DNA from: an uncultured Anaerolineae bacterium
GTDB lineage: Bacteria > Chloroflexota > Anaerolineae > Anaerolineales > Villigracilaceae
Assembly (NCBI GenBank): GCA_903882765.1
Contig: CAIRYE010000247.1
Location: forward strand, 1-26,300
DNA: 26,300 bases
Direction: 5' to 3'
The position numbers were made by a program, and so were the translations under genes. Under the pieces are notes generated by a model that saw only the letters and a program-made list of their open reading frames with translations, did not search any database and had not been told where the DNA came from. Each line of letters begins with the position of its first letter. The stretch's first letter is position 1. This document shows, one piece after another, positions 14,726-22,953 of the stretch.

Positions 14726-16891
14726 ATGAGTGAAAAATTATCAAGGCGTGATTTTATCAAGTTAGCTGGAACGGGGATCGCGGTAACCAGCGCGATCACA
14801 GGCTGTGGACCGGCTTCGCGTTATACCACCCGTGAGCCTTACACCAAAATGCCCGAATATAACTACAACGGTAAAAGCACTTACTACGCCACCACCTGCC
14901 GCGAATGCCCTGCAGGCTGCGGTATCGTTGTTCGAACTATGCAAGGCCGTGCCATCAAAGTGGAGGGCAATCCCATCCACCCAGTCAATCTGGGTAAAAC
15001 TTGCGCCCGCGGTCAAGCCTCCTTGCACGGGTTATATAACCCCGACCGAATTCAAGAGCCAGGAACAAGAACCCGTGGTGATTCAGCCCTAACCGCCATA
15101 GATTGGGAAGCGGCCATCCAGATCGTCTCCGATGCCCTTACCTCCGATCCCAACTCCCTTGTCTTCCTATCCGGTCTCGCCAATGATCACGTCTACGATC
15201 TAGCGGTAGAACTTTGCGCCTCCATCGGTGCCCCAAAGCCAATTCGCTTCAGCGCTTTCGAACTCTTCGAATCGCAAGCTACCCTTCGCCAAGCCACCAA
15301 AACGGTATTTGGCAGTACGAATCCCCTCTATTTCGATCTAGCCAATTCAGATGTTACCTACTCCTTTGGGGCGGGCTTTTTAGAAACCTGGCAAAACCCG
15401 GTAGCCAATACACGTGGTTTTAGTAAATTCAGGCGTGGCAGTGATAAACGCGGTTATCTCGTTGTTTTCGAGCCGCGTATGTCGCAAACCGCTATGAAAG
15501 CCGACGAATGGATTCCGGTTGCCCCTGGCACCGAAGGTTTGGTTGCCAGTGCCATCGGCAAACTGGTCGCGGAAGCCAAACTCGGTTCTGCCCCCGTCGC
15601 CTTTAAATCTGTAAATATAGAAGAAGCTTCAACCCTCTCGGGTGTTTCGGTGGAAACCTTAGAACGTTTAGCCACGATTTTCGCCAACGCCCAAGCGCCC
15701 TTAGCCATTCCCCCAGCCACCGCCTCTGGCGCGCCCAACGGCTTGGGTTCGGTCATTTCAACTCTCAATCTAAATGTCCTGGTAAACAACTTAGGCAAAC
15801 CGGGCGGTTTATACCTCTCCCCCGATGCCGCTATCCCCGCGATGGATAGCAGTGCTACCTACAAAGATTTGCAAGATCTGGTAGGCAAGATCAACGCCGG
15901 CAAAGTAAAAACCCTTTTCGTACACGGGCTTAATCCTGTCTTCGAATTCCCAGCCTCCCTCGGTTTTGAAGCCAGCTTAGCAAACGTTGAAACCATCGTT
16001 TCTTTCTCCACCTATGCCGATGAGACCTCCTCCATCGCCGATGTGGTGCTGCCAGATCACTCAGCCCTCGAATCGTTTGGGTACCAAAGAGTAAAAACAA
16101 ATACCTTGGTTCCCATTCTTTCAGGCGCTCAGCCGGTAGTTGCTCCCTTCTACAACACGATGTCTACCGTTGATCTTTTGTTGGTAGCCGGAGCGAAAGC
16201 GGGCGGTAAAGCCATCCTTCCTTACAAGGATGAAGTTGAATTCATCCAAGCCAAAATTGAACCTTTGATGGAAGCCGCCGACGGCTACTTCAACGGCGCG
16301 GATCTCCCCACTTATTGGGCTTCCTTCCAACAATTTGGCGGTTGGTGGCAAAATTCGAACAGCTCCACAGCCCCTGTATCCGCTGGTTCACTCGATGTTG
16401 CTCCGCAAATCTCCACCGAACTGTCCATCGGCGAAGGCGAATTGTTCCTGCACACCTATCTTTCCCCCATCCTAGCCGAAGCAGGCGCCAACAAACCTTG
16501 GCTGCAGGAAGTTCCCGACCCCGCTACCACCGTAATGTGGAACACCTGGCTCGAGATCAACCCCAAGACTGCCGAAGAGATGAACCTTGCGAATGATGAA
16601 GTAGTGAAGGTCATCACGGAAGCCGGCGAGATCGAGGTTTCTGTACTGGTGTACAAGGCGATTCGTCCAGATGTTGTAGCGATCCCATTCGGCCAAGGTC
16701 ACAAAAACTATGGCAGATATGCCTCAAACAGAGGCGCCAACCCAGCAGATCTTTTCGGGTCCACAGTAAACGAGGCAGGTGATCTTGTTTATTCGAGCCA
16801 AAAAGTAAAGATCGAAAAAACTGGCAAGAAATATCCTTTATCTCGTATGGAAGGATATACCAAATTAGAGCGCGATCTTGGCGAGCACTAA
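14726..16891 (+). CDS. actB1: Alternative complex III subunit ActB1, molybdopterin-oxidoreductase-like
   Basis: 721 residues. A twin-arginine signal S-R-R-D-F-I-K-L-A-G (6-15) and a lipobox-like T-G-C27 suggest folded export and perhaps lipid anchoring. A CISM-type ligand set C58-x2-C61-x3-C65-x27-C93 follows, then a long molybdopterin-oxidoreductase-like region and a C-terminal beta-barrel like the family's dinucleotide-binding domain (about 610-690: W-L-E-I-N-P-K-T-A-E and V-V-A-I-P-F-G-Q-G-H). In characterised ACIII the B1 part is reported to bind no molybdenum and acts structurally. Here B1 is a separate gene from B2, 19 bases apart, whereas many ACIII have one fused ActB. AAGGA precedes ATG 14726. 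Confidence 0.93.
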   Translation: MSEKLSRRDFIKLAGTGIAVTSAITGCGPASRYTTREPYTKMPEYNYNGKSTYYATTCRECPAGCGIVVRTMQGRAIKVEGNPIHPVNLGKTCARGQASLHGLYNPDRIQEPGTRTRGDSALTAIDWEAAIQIVSDALTSDPNSLVFLSGLANDHVYDLAVELCASIGAPKPIRFSAFELFESQATLRQATKTVFGSTNPLYFDLANSDVTYSFGAGFLETWQNPVANTRGFSKFRRGSDKRGYLVVFEPRMSQTAMKADEWIPVAPGTEGLVASAIGKLVAEAKLGSAPVAFKSVNIEEASTLSGVSVETLERLATIFANAQAPLAIPPATASGAPNGLGSVISTLNLNVLVNNLGKPGGLYLSPDAAIPAMDSSATYKDLQDLVGKINAGKVKTLFVHGLNPVFEFPASLGFEASLANVETIVSFSTYADETSSIADVVLPDHSALESFGYQRVKTNTLVPILSGAQPVVAPFYNTMSTVDLLLVAGAKAGGKAILPYKDEVEFIQAKIEPLMEAADGYFNGADLPTYWASFQQFGGWWQNSNSSTAPVSAGSLDVAPQISTELSIGEGELFLHTYLSPILAEAGANKPWLQEVPDPATTVMWNTWLEINPKTAEEMNLANDEVVKVITEAGEIEVSVLVYKAIRPDVVAIPFGQGHKNYGRYASNRGANPADLFGSTVNEAGDLVYSSQKVKIEKTGKKYPLSRMEGYTKLERDLGEH

Positions 16892-16910
16892 TTGATAGGA
16901 GATATGGATA

Positions 16911-17666
16911 ATGGCAAATCATAACATTCCTGAAGTAAAAGCAAACTGGGAAGAAACCAGTGGCGTTTGGGGCATGTCCATCGATATGGACGTATGCTCA
17001 GGTTGCCAGGCGTGTGTAGCCGCCTGCGCGATGGAAAATAATATCGCTTTCGTTGGCGAAGAAGATTCCGGTTACGGTCGTTCTCTACACTGGTTACGTG
17101 TTGAACACACCTTTGAAGGAGAATATCCCGAAGTTGAGGCTACCCCCTTCCAACCGATCGGCTGCCAACAATGCGGCCACGCCCCCTGCGAACCAGTCTG
17201 TCCGGTGTTTGCGTCTGTTCATAGCAAAAACGAAGACCTCAATTTGCAGGTGTACAACCGTTGTGTGGGTACCCGTTACTGCGCCAACAACTGCCCCTAC
17301 GTCGCCCGAGTATTCAATATGCGTGACTACGAGCGCCCTGAACCTCTACCTAACCAATTTAACCCCGATGTAACGGTAAGACGCCGCGGCATTATGGAAA
17401 AATGCACCTTCTGTATTCAGCGCATTCACCAAGGGCAAGATAAAGCCAAAGCCGATGGCCGCGAATTATTAGACGGTGAAGTAGTACCCGCCTGCGCCCA
17501 AGCCTGCCCCGCCGATGCTATCGTTTTTGGTCGTTTGGATGACCCAGAAAGCAAGGTTAGCAAGCTCTCCAAAGCCGGTCGTGGGGTGAAGTTGATCGAA
17601 GAATTAGGCACTCTGCCAAGAGTGACCTTCCTTGAAGAGGAGAAAACCTATGGCCGTACTGGCTGA
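16911..17666 (+). CDS. actB2: Alternative complex III subunit ActB2, four-cluster iron-sulfur protein
   Basis: 251 residues with 15 cysteines in the arrangement expected for three [4Fe-4S] and one [3Fe-4S] cluster: C29/32/35/39, C85/88/93/97, C118/124/128, C165/168 and C195/199. The segment C-V-G-T-R-Y-C-A-N-N-C-P-Y is a family hallmark. It resembles the PsrB/HybA type of electron-transfer subunit. It has no signal of its own and is probably exported with ActB1 by the Tat route. AGGAG (16897-16901) precedes ATG 16911. The 3' end overlaps the actC start by 17 bases. It should pass electrons from quinol at ActC to ActA. Confidence 0.95.
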   Translation: MANHNIPEVKANWEETSGVWGMSIDMDVCSGCQACVAACAMENNIAFVGEEDSGYGRSLHWLRVEHTFEGEYPEVEATPFQPIGCQQCGHAPCEPVCPVFASVHSKNEDLNLQVYNRCVGTRYCANNCPYVARVFNMRDYERPEPLPNQFNPDVTVRRRGIMEKCTFCIQRIHQGQDKAKADGRELLDGEVVPACAQACPADAIVFGRLDDPESKVSKLSKAGRGVKLIEELGTLPRVTFLEEEKTYGRTG

Positions 17667-19098
17667 TTCAACCAAATCCTTTGCTCATCCTATAGAGCAT
17701 GACCACGAAGCTCATCTTCGCGAGGAGCACTTGATGCTTGACCCAAGGCCCCGTGGCGAAATGAATGCCATGGTCATGGAAGCAATGACAACAACCTCCT
17801 GGAAATTTTGGGCGGTCGCCGCTTTCCTCGCGGTAGTCGTTGTTATCTGCCTCGGCTATTACTGGGGATATATGATCACCAGCGGTCTAGGCGTTGCCGG
17901 TATCAACCGTCCTATTTATTGGGGTATTTTTCTGGTAAATACGGTTTTCTGGATCGGCATCAGCCATGCCGGTACGTTTGTTTCCGCATTGCTCAAGGTC
18001 TTCAAAGCTGAATTCCGCCGCCCCTTCACCCGCGCCGCCGAATTGATGACCACCTTCGGGTTGGTGCAAGCCGGCCTCAGTATCTTTATGCATATGGGCC
18101 GTGTTTGGTTATCCTATTGGCTTATGCCTTACCCCAATGAACGCGGTCTGTGGCCAAATTTCCACTCTCCGCTCGCCTGGGATTTTCTAGCCATCAATAC
18201 CTACCTTCTCTCCAGCACCATGTACCTGTTTATGCCGCTCATTCCAGATCTGGCAATGGCGCGTGACCGATCTACTGGTTGGAGAAAAAGCCTTTATCGT
18301 GTTTTAGCGCTCGGTTTCCGTGGCACCGAAGGCGAATGGGCGCACCTGCGTTTCGCCATGAACCTTTTCGCGTTCGCCATCCTACCCGTCATGTTCTCGG
18401 TTCACACAATCGTCTCATGGGACTTCGCAGCCGCCATGCGCCCCGGTTGGAGCTCCACCATCTTTGGCCCATACTTCGTTATCGGCGCCCTGCAATCAGG
18501 CATCTCCGCGGTGGCAATGGTTCTCATCGTGGTTCGCGCCACCATGAAGAACATGAAATACTTCATTCGCCCCGAACATTTAGACGCTCTCGGCAAACTT
18601 ATGTTGATCATCTCTATGGCTTGGGCATACTTCTTCTTCAACGATTACCTAGTGCAATGGTATAACGGCGATAAGTGGACCGACCTGCTCCTTCACTTTC
18701 ACGAAGAAGGCCCGGTTGGCTGGATGTGGCTCGCAATGTTGTTTTTCAACATTGCTGTACCCTGGGCAACCTTGTGGAACAAATCCATTCGCCGCAACCC
18801 AACAGCTTTGTTCGCCATTGGCTTCTTTGTGAACGTGGCAATGTGGTTCGAACGGTACATCATCGTTCCAACCTCCCTCAGCATCAACCGTTTTCCGTTC
18901 ACCTATCAGTTCTATAAACCCGGTGTCGAAATTCCTCTAAGCTTTGGTACTTTGGCACTGTTCATCCTTCTTTATATGCTCGCCTCCCGTATCATCCCAT
19001 TGGTACCCGTTTGGGAAGTTCAGGAAGGCCAGATGGCACACAGCTTAAAGAAGTTTGGTAACGAATCCATTATCACGATCAGCGATCTGGAAGAATAA
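17650..19098 (+). CDS. actC: Alternative complex III subunit ActC, NrfD-like quinol-oxidising membrane protein
   Basis: 482 residues from ATG 17650; GAGGAG at 17637-17642 decides this start over the TTG/ATG six codons earlier and places it inside the end of actB2. A ~50-residue, His/Glu-rich cytoplasmic N-terminus precedes about ten transmembrane helices. NrfD/PsrC-family features include I-S-H-A-G-T-F-V-S-A-L-L (around 103-114), R-R-P-F-T-R-A-A-E and the F-M-H-M-G-R segment. In known complexes this subunit binds and oxidises menaquinol. No second NrfD-like subunit (ActF) follows in the operon. Confidence 0.95.
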   Translation: MAVLADSTKSFAHPIEHDHEAHLREEHLMLDPRPRGEMNAMVMEAMTTTSWKFWAVAAFLAVVVVICLGYYWGYMITSGLGVAGINRPIYWGIFLVNTVFWIGISHAGTFVSALLKVFKAEFRRPFTRAAELMTTFGLVQAGLSIFMHMGRVWLSYWLMPYPNERGLWPNFHSPLAWDFLAINTYLLSSTMYLFMPLIPDLAMARDRSTGWRKSLYRVLALGFRGTEGEWAHLRFAMNLFAFAILPVMFSVHTIVSWDFAAAMRPGWSSTIFGPYFVIGALQSGISAVAMVLIVVRATMKNMKYFIRPEHLDALGKLMLIISMAWAYFFFNDYLVQWYNGDKWTDLLLHFHEEGPVGWMWLAMLFFNIAVPWATLWNKSIRRNPTALFAIGFFVNVAMWFERYIIVPTSLSINRFPFTYQFYKPGVEIPLSFGTLALFILLYMLASRIIPLVPVWEVQEGQMAHSLKKFGNESIITISDLEE

Positions 19099-19108
19099 CG
19101 GTAAACCT

Positions 19109-19633
19109 ATGACTGATAAAAAGATGTTATTAGCGATTTTTCCGGATGTAAATCCGGCGGCAGTTGGTATCAAAACCCTGCGAGAGCTCGGTATTCAGGA
19201 TGATCATGTTGATGTCATTTCTGGTTTGCCGATCACCGAAGCCATGATGGGCAGAAAGAAACACCCCTCTCATGTGCCCACCATCGCGTTTGGCGGTGCG
19301 GTTGTTGGCTTTGTTCTCGGAGGCTTATTGGCTTTTTGGACACCTATCAGCTACCCCATCAACGTTGGCGGGCAGCCGATCATATCAGGCCCTCCCTCCG
19401 TTGTCGTGCTCTTTGAATTAACGATGCTCGGTATGCTATTGAGTACTTTCGTAGGTGTGTTTTTGGATAGCAAGTTCCCCAATTACGAGCCCAAAGAATA
19501 CGTAACCGAAGTGAGTGATGGTAAGATCGCATTATTGATCGATTGTCTCGGTGACGATGAAGATAAAATAATTTCAGCGCTCACAAATGTCGGCGCGGAA
19601 TCAGTGCGACAAGCGGAGGCACACCAACTATGA
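19109..19633 (+). CDS. actD: Alternative complex III subunit ActD (DUF3341)
   Basis: 174 residues from ATG 19109, ten bases after the actC stop; a longer in-frame start at 19055 would overlap actC. An N-terminal soluble domain with an alternating alpha/beta pattern is followed by two membrane helices (about 57-77 and 96-118) and a C-terminal soluble stretch, the usual ActD layout. Its role in the complex is structural as far as known. The Shine-Dalgarno is weak, so coupling to actC is likely; its stop overlaps the actE start by four bases (ATGA). Confidence 0.92.
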   Translation: MTDKKMLLAIFPDVNPAAVGIKTLRELGIQDDHVDVISGLPITEAMMGRKKHPSHVPTIAFGGAVVGFVLGGLLAFWTPISYPINVGGQPIISGPPSVVVLFELTMLGMLLSTFVGVFLDSKFPNYEPKEYVTEVSDGKIALLIDCLGDDEDKIISALTNVGAESVRQAEAHQL

Positions 19634-20160
19634 GTTTCTACAAAAGATTAGCGGTTGTACTAGCTGTAGTTGGCGTACTCGGGTCGTTTGTAATGTTGTT
19701 CGCTATGGATGTGATTAAGCTCGATTGGATCACCTTCATGGAGATCCAACCTTCCTACAAACCGATGGAATCACCCCGCCCCGTAGCCGCCAGATCCATT
19801 CCGATCGAAGGCGCTGCCTACATCGCTGGCCAAGGCGTACCAGAAAACCCGGTGGTTTCAGATGATTTTTCGGTGGAACGCGGTAAATTAATTTTTAGCG
19901 TAACCTGCGCCCATTGCCACGGCGCTGCCGGCGATGGTACAGGTGTAATTGCTGGTGCTTTGGTTTTTCCGCCAGCGAACCTCACCTCCGAGTTGACCCA
20001 ATCCAAACCAGATGGTTCCTTATTCCTAACAATTTCGAATGGTATTCAAGGCGCTGGTGGTCAAATTCATATGCCAGCCCTCAACGAGGATCTATCCGTT
20101 CGCGACCGTTGGGACTTGGTCAATTACATCCGAACGCTCAAAGCCACACCAGCCCCTTAA
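19630..20160 (+). CDS. actE: Alternative complex III subunit ActE, monohaem cytochrome c
   Basis: 176 residues: one N-terminal membrane helix (about 7-27), a linker with P-S-Y-K-P-M-E-S-P-R-P-V-A that is typical of ActE, one haem site C93-A-H-C-H97 in a class I fold, and a likely axial Met148 in I-H-M-P-A. It should receive electrons from ActA and hand them to an outside acceptor. It lacks a lipobox and is probably held by the uncleaved helix. Translation is coupled to actD by a four-base overlap. Confidence 0.93.
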   Translation: MSFYKRLAVVLAVVGVLGSFVMLFAMDVIKLDWITFMEIQPSYKPMESPRPVAARSIPIEGAAYIAGQGVPENPVVSDDFSVERGKLIFSVTCAHCHGAAGDGTGVIAGALVFPPANLTSELTQSKPDGSLFLTISNGIQGAGGQIHMPALNEDLSVRDRWDLVNYIRTLKATPAP

Positions 20161-20175
20161 GTATGGAGAGAGAAA

Positions 20176-20841
20176 ATGAAGGATAGTACAAAAAAAATTA
20201 TTTACACCGTATTGATCGGGCTGCCAGTAATGTTGATCGTTTGGTCGTTTAGCCTCTATTTTTTTGGCTGCCAAACCAACAACACCTGCACCGGATACAA
20301 TGACGCGATTCGCACCCCCATTCCTCCCTTCCCTCCAGCCTCGTTGCCAGTGGCGAAGGTTGGGGCTAATGCGGCTGATTCAACCCCCAAATGCAAGATC
20401 ACGGCGGTTCAGCTCATTGGCTCTTGGGTAGATGCCGGGTATCCAGAAACAGACCCCTTCAAGTTTACCGATTCAAAGGGTACAGCTTGTGTTGGAACTT
20501 TTGCGGCGGATATTCAAAAATTATTCCTCACACCAAACCTTTGGTACGATGGGGCGGCTTCTTGCAATACCTGCCACAATAGCCAATTACTGCCCGCCTA
20601 CAAAAGCATGGATATCAGCACCTACGCTGGCATTCTTGCCGGCTCAAACCGAGCGGACGCCAACGCCAAAGGAAATGATATTTTGGGTGGCGGTGTTTGG
20701 GAAAAATCTTTGTTGAAAGGGATGATCTTCGCTCCCGATGGCAAAACCGAGATCAACCGTCCTGCAATGCCCTTAGGCAGGCCGGCAACCGTTCCAGCCG
20801 AAGGCCCCTTGCTCAGCGCTGGTTCGCCAGAAGAGCAATAG
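20176..20841 (+). CDS. Membrane-anchored monohaem cytochrome c-like protein, seventh gene of the act operon
   Basis: 221 residues, GGAGAG before ATG 20176. One N-terminal hydrophobic helix (about 8-30) ends in F-F-G-C32, which could be a poor lipobox. A single haem motif C130-N-T-C-H134 sits mid-protein, with candidate axial ligand Met198 in R-P-A-M-P-L-G. Cysteines 32, 38, 73 and 105 are extra and could form disulfides outside the membrane. The part after the haem (D-I-S-T-Y-A-G-I-L-A-G...K-S-L-L-K-G) resembles the monohaem domain found in cytochrome c-like modules of other phyla. It takes the place where ActF is usually found, but is not an ActF. It may be an extra electron carrier or an accessory subunit. 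The terminator follows 13 bases later. Confidence 0.8.
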   Translation: MKDSTKKIIYTVLIGLPVMLIVWSFSLYFFGCQTNNTCTGYNDAIRTPIPPFPPASLPVAKVGANAADSTPKCKITAVQLIGSWVDAGYPETDPFKFTDSKGTACVGTFAADIQKLFLTPNLWYDGAASCNTCHNSQLLPAYKSMDISTYAGILAGSNRADANAKGNDILGGGVWEKSLLKGMIFAPDGKTEINRPAMPLGRPATVPAEGPLLSAGSPEEQ

Positions 20842-20853
20842 AGAAATTCAAAC

Positions 20854-20886
20854 AAAAAGGTGTTCCGAAAAACGGAACACCTTTTT
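20854..20886. terminator. Strong bidirectional terminator closing the act operon
   Basis: AAAAAGGTGTTCCG (20854-20867) pairs perfectly over 14 bases with CGGAACACCTTTTT (20873-20886) around an A5 loop, with more T after it. It ends the act operon on the plus strand and, through the A-run, the acyltransferase gene (end 20909) on the minus strand. Confidence 0.93.
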
Positions 20887-20908
20887 TTATCGATAATAAA
20901 TATCAGAC

Positions 20909-21586
20909 CTAATCCAAAAACACCAAATACTTCTCGGTAGCGTTTTCTAGATCCGAATACGCGCCTCTAAATTCCGCTGGCAATAATCTGGCCAATTGAT
21001 ACATCATTTCATCAACCATCTTTTGTCGTACTTCTTTGGTCACTTTCTCGATCTCTGTGTTCAATCGAAAACGCCTACCAACCCGAACGGTCACCTTCGT
21101 CCGCTTGAACTTTTTCACATTGCTGCCAAAATCTTGACCGCCCCAGTGCGCCACAGGTTGCAGCGGAACATCACCATGCAAAGCCAACATCACCATGCCG
21201 CCATGGGCGCGCAGCAATGTTCCGTCCTTGCTGCGCGTGCCCTCAGGCGCTAGCCCAAAGATATAGCCATTATCAAGCGACTGATAGGCTCTTTTGAGGG
21301 CAGCCATATCGCCTTCACCTCTATTGACAGGGATGATCTCCCATAAATTAAAAATAAAGCTTAAGAAAGAGTTTTTCCAGATCTCAACTTTGCCAAACCC
21401 AGTGATCTTCTTCCGTGGATATAGCTGTGTATAAACTATAGGCGCTTCCACAGTGCCAGTGTGATTTGCGAAGATGATCAACGGGCCATTCATCGGCACC
21501 TTGCTCATCTCTGGGGAATCGATATCACACAAAATGCTCATCCCTAATTTGCAGATCAGTGTTACGGGAGTTTTTAAGAAAGGCAT
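20909..21586 (-). CDS. PlsC-like 1-acyl-glycerol-3-phosphate acyltransferase with HX4E
   Basis: 225 residues. Motif I is N41-H42-T-G-T-V-E47, that is HX4E in place of the usual catalytic HX4D; motif III is P114-E-G-T-R-S, and motif IV-like V-P-L-Q-P-V-A follows. Family enzymes transfer an acyl chain to a lysophospholipid at the membrane. The carboxylate is kept, so activity is possible, but a glutamate here is unusual. The gene starts 12 bases after the stop of the lipid kinase, so the two make a phospholipid-related unit ending at the act terminator. The Shine-Dalgarno is weak. Confidence 0.88.
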   Translation of the reverse strand: MPFLKTPVTLICKLGMSILCDIDSPEMSKVPMNGPLIIFANHTGTVEAPIVYTQLYPRKKITGFGKVEIWKNSFLSFIFNLWEIIPVNRGEGDMAALKRAYQSLDNGYIFGLAPEGTRSKDGTLLRAHGGMVMLALHGDVPLQPVAHWGGQDFGSNVKKFKRTKVTVRVGRRFRLNTEIEKVTKEVRQKMVDEMMYQLARLLPAEFRGAYSDLENATEKYLVFLD

Positions 21587-21598
21587 AAAAGAAATACC

Positions 21599-22513
21599 CT
21601 ACGCAATGATCTTAAAGCTGTTGGGGAAAAGATCTACATCCAAGTGCGAAGCGGTAAAGGAGATCATCTCGCCATCTGCATGGCAGGGGAAATCACCAAC
21701 CAGCGCGTCAATGGTGATCAGTTTTCCGCGTGTCATATTTACTTCTTTTTCACCACCTTGGGTTCCTTTGAGGAAGTGAGGGATCATTGCGAAAATGCGA
21801 GGTTTAGAAGCCGTTTCAACGATGCACAGATCGAACAGACCATCATCGATCTTGCTCTCAGGCGCCATCTTGAAACCACCGCCCATACGTTTTCCATTCA
21901 TCACTGATACCATCAGCGATTTTTGTACGATCTCTTTTCCATCGATCACCAATTTGAGTGTGGGAGGGGTGTAATAAAAGAAAACGGTCTGAATAACGCC
22001 AATAAGATAAGCCAAGATTCCGCGAGTCCAACGGATCTTCTCAGCATAGGTGCCAACAGCGGCGTCAAACCCAATGCCAATGCCATTACCAAAATACCGG
22101 CCATCCGCAAAATCTCCGCCCTTAACCCATCCCATATCGATCATTTTGGTTTGGTTCTTAAAGATGATATCCATGCTTTCATGTAGGCCGGTCGGAATTC
22201 CAACACCGCCCGCGAAATCATTGCCGGTACCGATCGAGATCACTCCAAAGGCCATTTTCTGGTACCCAAGTCCATTTGCCTTGATCATGCCATTGATGGT
22301 TTCGTTAATGGTGCCATCACCGCTCGCGCATACGATCACATCATAATCGCCCTTGGCAGCTTTTTCAGACAACTCGAGCGCGTGTCCACGACGCGTTGTC
22401 TCTACCAATTCGTATTGGCAATCCTCTTTATCAAACCGTGCTTTAATTTCCGGAATGGATCTTCCGCCTAAACCTCTGCCTGAAGTTGGATTGACAATGA
22501 CAAAATATTTCAT
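21599..22513 (-). CDS. Diacylglycerol kinase-like lipid kinase (DAGK catalytic family)
   Basis: 304 residues. N-P-T-S-G-R-G (8-14), S64-G-D-G-T-I-N-E71 (the GGDGT-like nucleotide loop with S for the first G) and G95-T-G-N-D-F100 are the family motifs; the C-terminal beta domain with D-G-E at its end is also present. Such kinases (DgkB, YegS, sphingosine-kinase relatives) phosphorylate diacylglycerol or related lipids using ATP. AGGAG six bases before ATG 22513 is a good site. It lies upstream of and close to a PlsC-like gene, which suggests phosphatidic acid recycling. The precise lipid substrate is not decided by the sequence. Confidence 0.92.
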   Translation of the reverse strand: MKYFVIVNPTSGRGLGGRSIPEIKARFDKEDCQYELVETTRRGHALELSEKAAKGDYDVIVCASGDGTINETINGMIKANGLGYQKMAFGVISIGTGNDFAGGVGIPTGLHESMDIIFKNQTKMIDMGWVKGGDFADGRYFGNGIGIGFDAAVGTYAEKIRWTRGILAYLIGVIQTVFFYYTPPTLKLVIDGKEIVQKSLMVSVMNGKRMGGGFKMAPESKIDDGLFDLCIVETASKPRIFAMIPHFLKGTQGGEKEVNMTRGKLITIDALVGDFPCHADGEMISFTASHLDVDLFPNSFKIIA

Positions 22514-22548
22514 GTGGGGCTCCTGTGACTTTTCGGTTTTTTCATATT

Positions 22549-22582
22549 AACAAACAGCGCGGATTTTTCCCGTGCTGTTGTT
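22549..22582. other. GC-rich hairpin between the lipid kinase and the small His-rich gene
   Basis: AACA-A-ACAGCGCGG (22549-22562) pairs with CCGTGCTGT-TGTT (22570-22582): 13 pairs with one bulge and one G-U, around a seven-base loop. No T-run follows on either strand, so it is not a standard terminator. It lies in the lipid kinase leader and after the stop of the 92-residue gene. It could be a Rho-independent remnant, a leader structure or a processing site. Confidence 0.5.
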
Positions 22583-22609
22583 AGGTTGAATTATAAAACA
22601 CTATTTGGG

Positions 22610-22888
22610 TTAGTTAGTGTCGTAAGGTTCTATGCGATGATAAGAATGGTCGTTTCCCATCGTTCTAGAGAACGCCTCAGCTAGTTCATCAAAGGAATAA
22701 GTATCATTGTGAGCCAAGATCTGTTGCATCTGCTCCAAGTGATGCATAAGGGTGATCATTTCATCGTGGAATTTTTTTACACTCGCGGCATCCGCTTTAT
22801 CTTTTAGCTCAAGCGTTACCGAATGTGCTTTTTCGATCGCTCCCATAGCGCGCTGTATACTATCGATCATCTCATACCAGTCAGTCAT
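22610..22888 (-). CDS. Small helical, His-rich protein, 92 residues, unknown
   Basis: No family recognised. The sequence is hydrophilic and strongly helix-prone, with a heptad-like region from about 20 to 60 and histidines at several places (H-H at 49-50, and H-S-Y-H near the end). No membrane segment, no cysteine. It has the best Shine-Dalgarno in this part (AAGGAGG, six bases before ATG) and its own promoter-like sequence, so it is probably well expressed and separate from the mocA gene. A metal-binding or small four-helix-like protein is conceivable; this is speculation. Confidence 0.75.
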   Translation of the reverse strand: MTDWYEMIDSIQRAMGAIEKAHSVTLELKDKADAASVKKFHDEMITLMHHLEQMQQILAHNDTYSFDELAEAFSRTMGNDHSYHRIEPYDTN

Positions 22889-22924
22889 GATAGACCTCCT
22901 TCTGATAATGATTTCTCTATATTA

Positions 22925-22953
22925 AAAATAGCACGCTAGCAGTGGGTTTTCAA
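22925..22953 (-). promoter_or_regulatory. Possible promoter for the 92-residue gene
   Basis: On the minus strand TTGAAA (22953-22948) and TATTTT (22930-22925) are separated by 17 bases, about 36 bases before the start codon. The -10 matches four of six consensus bases. It overlaps the last codon of the mocA-like gene upstream. Confidence 0.4.
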
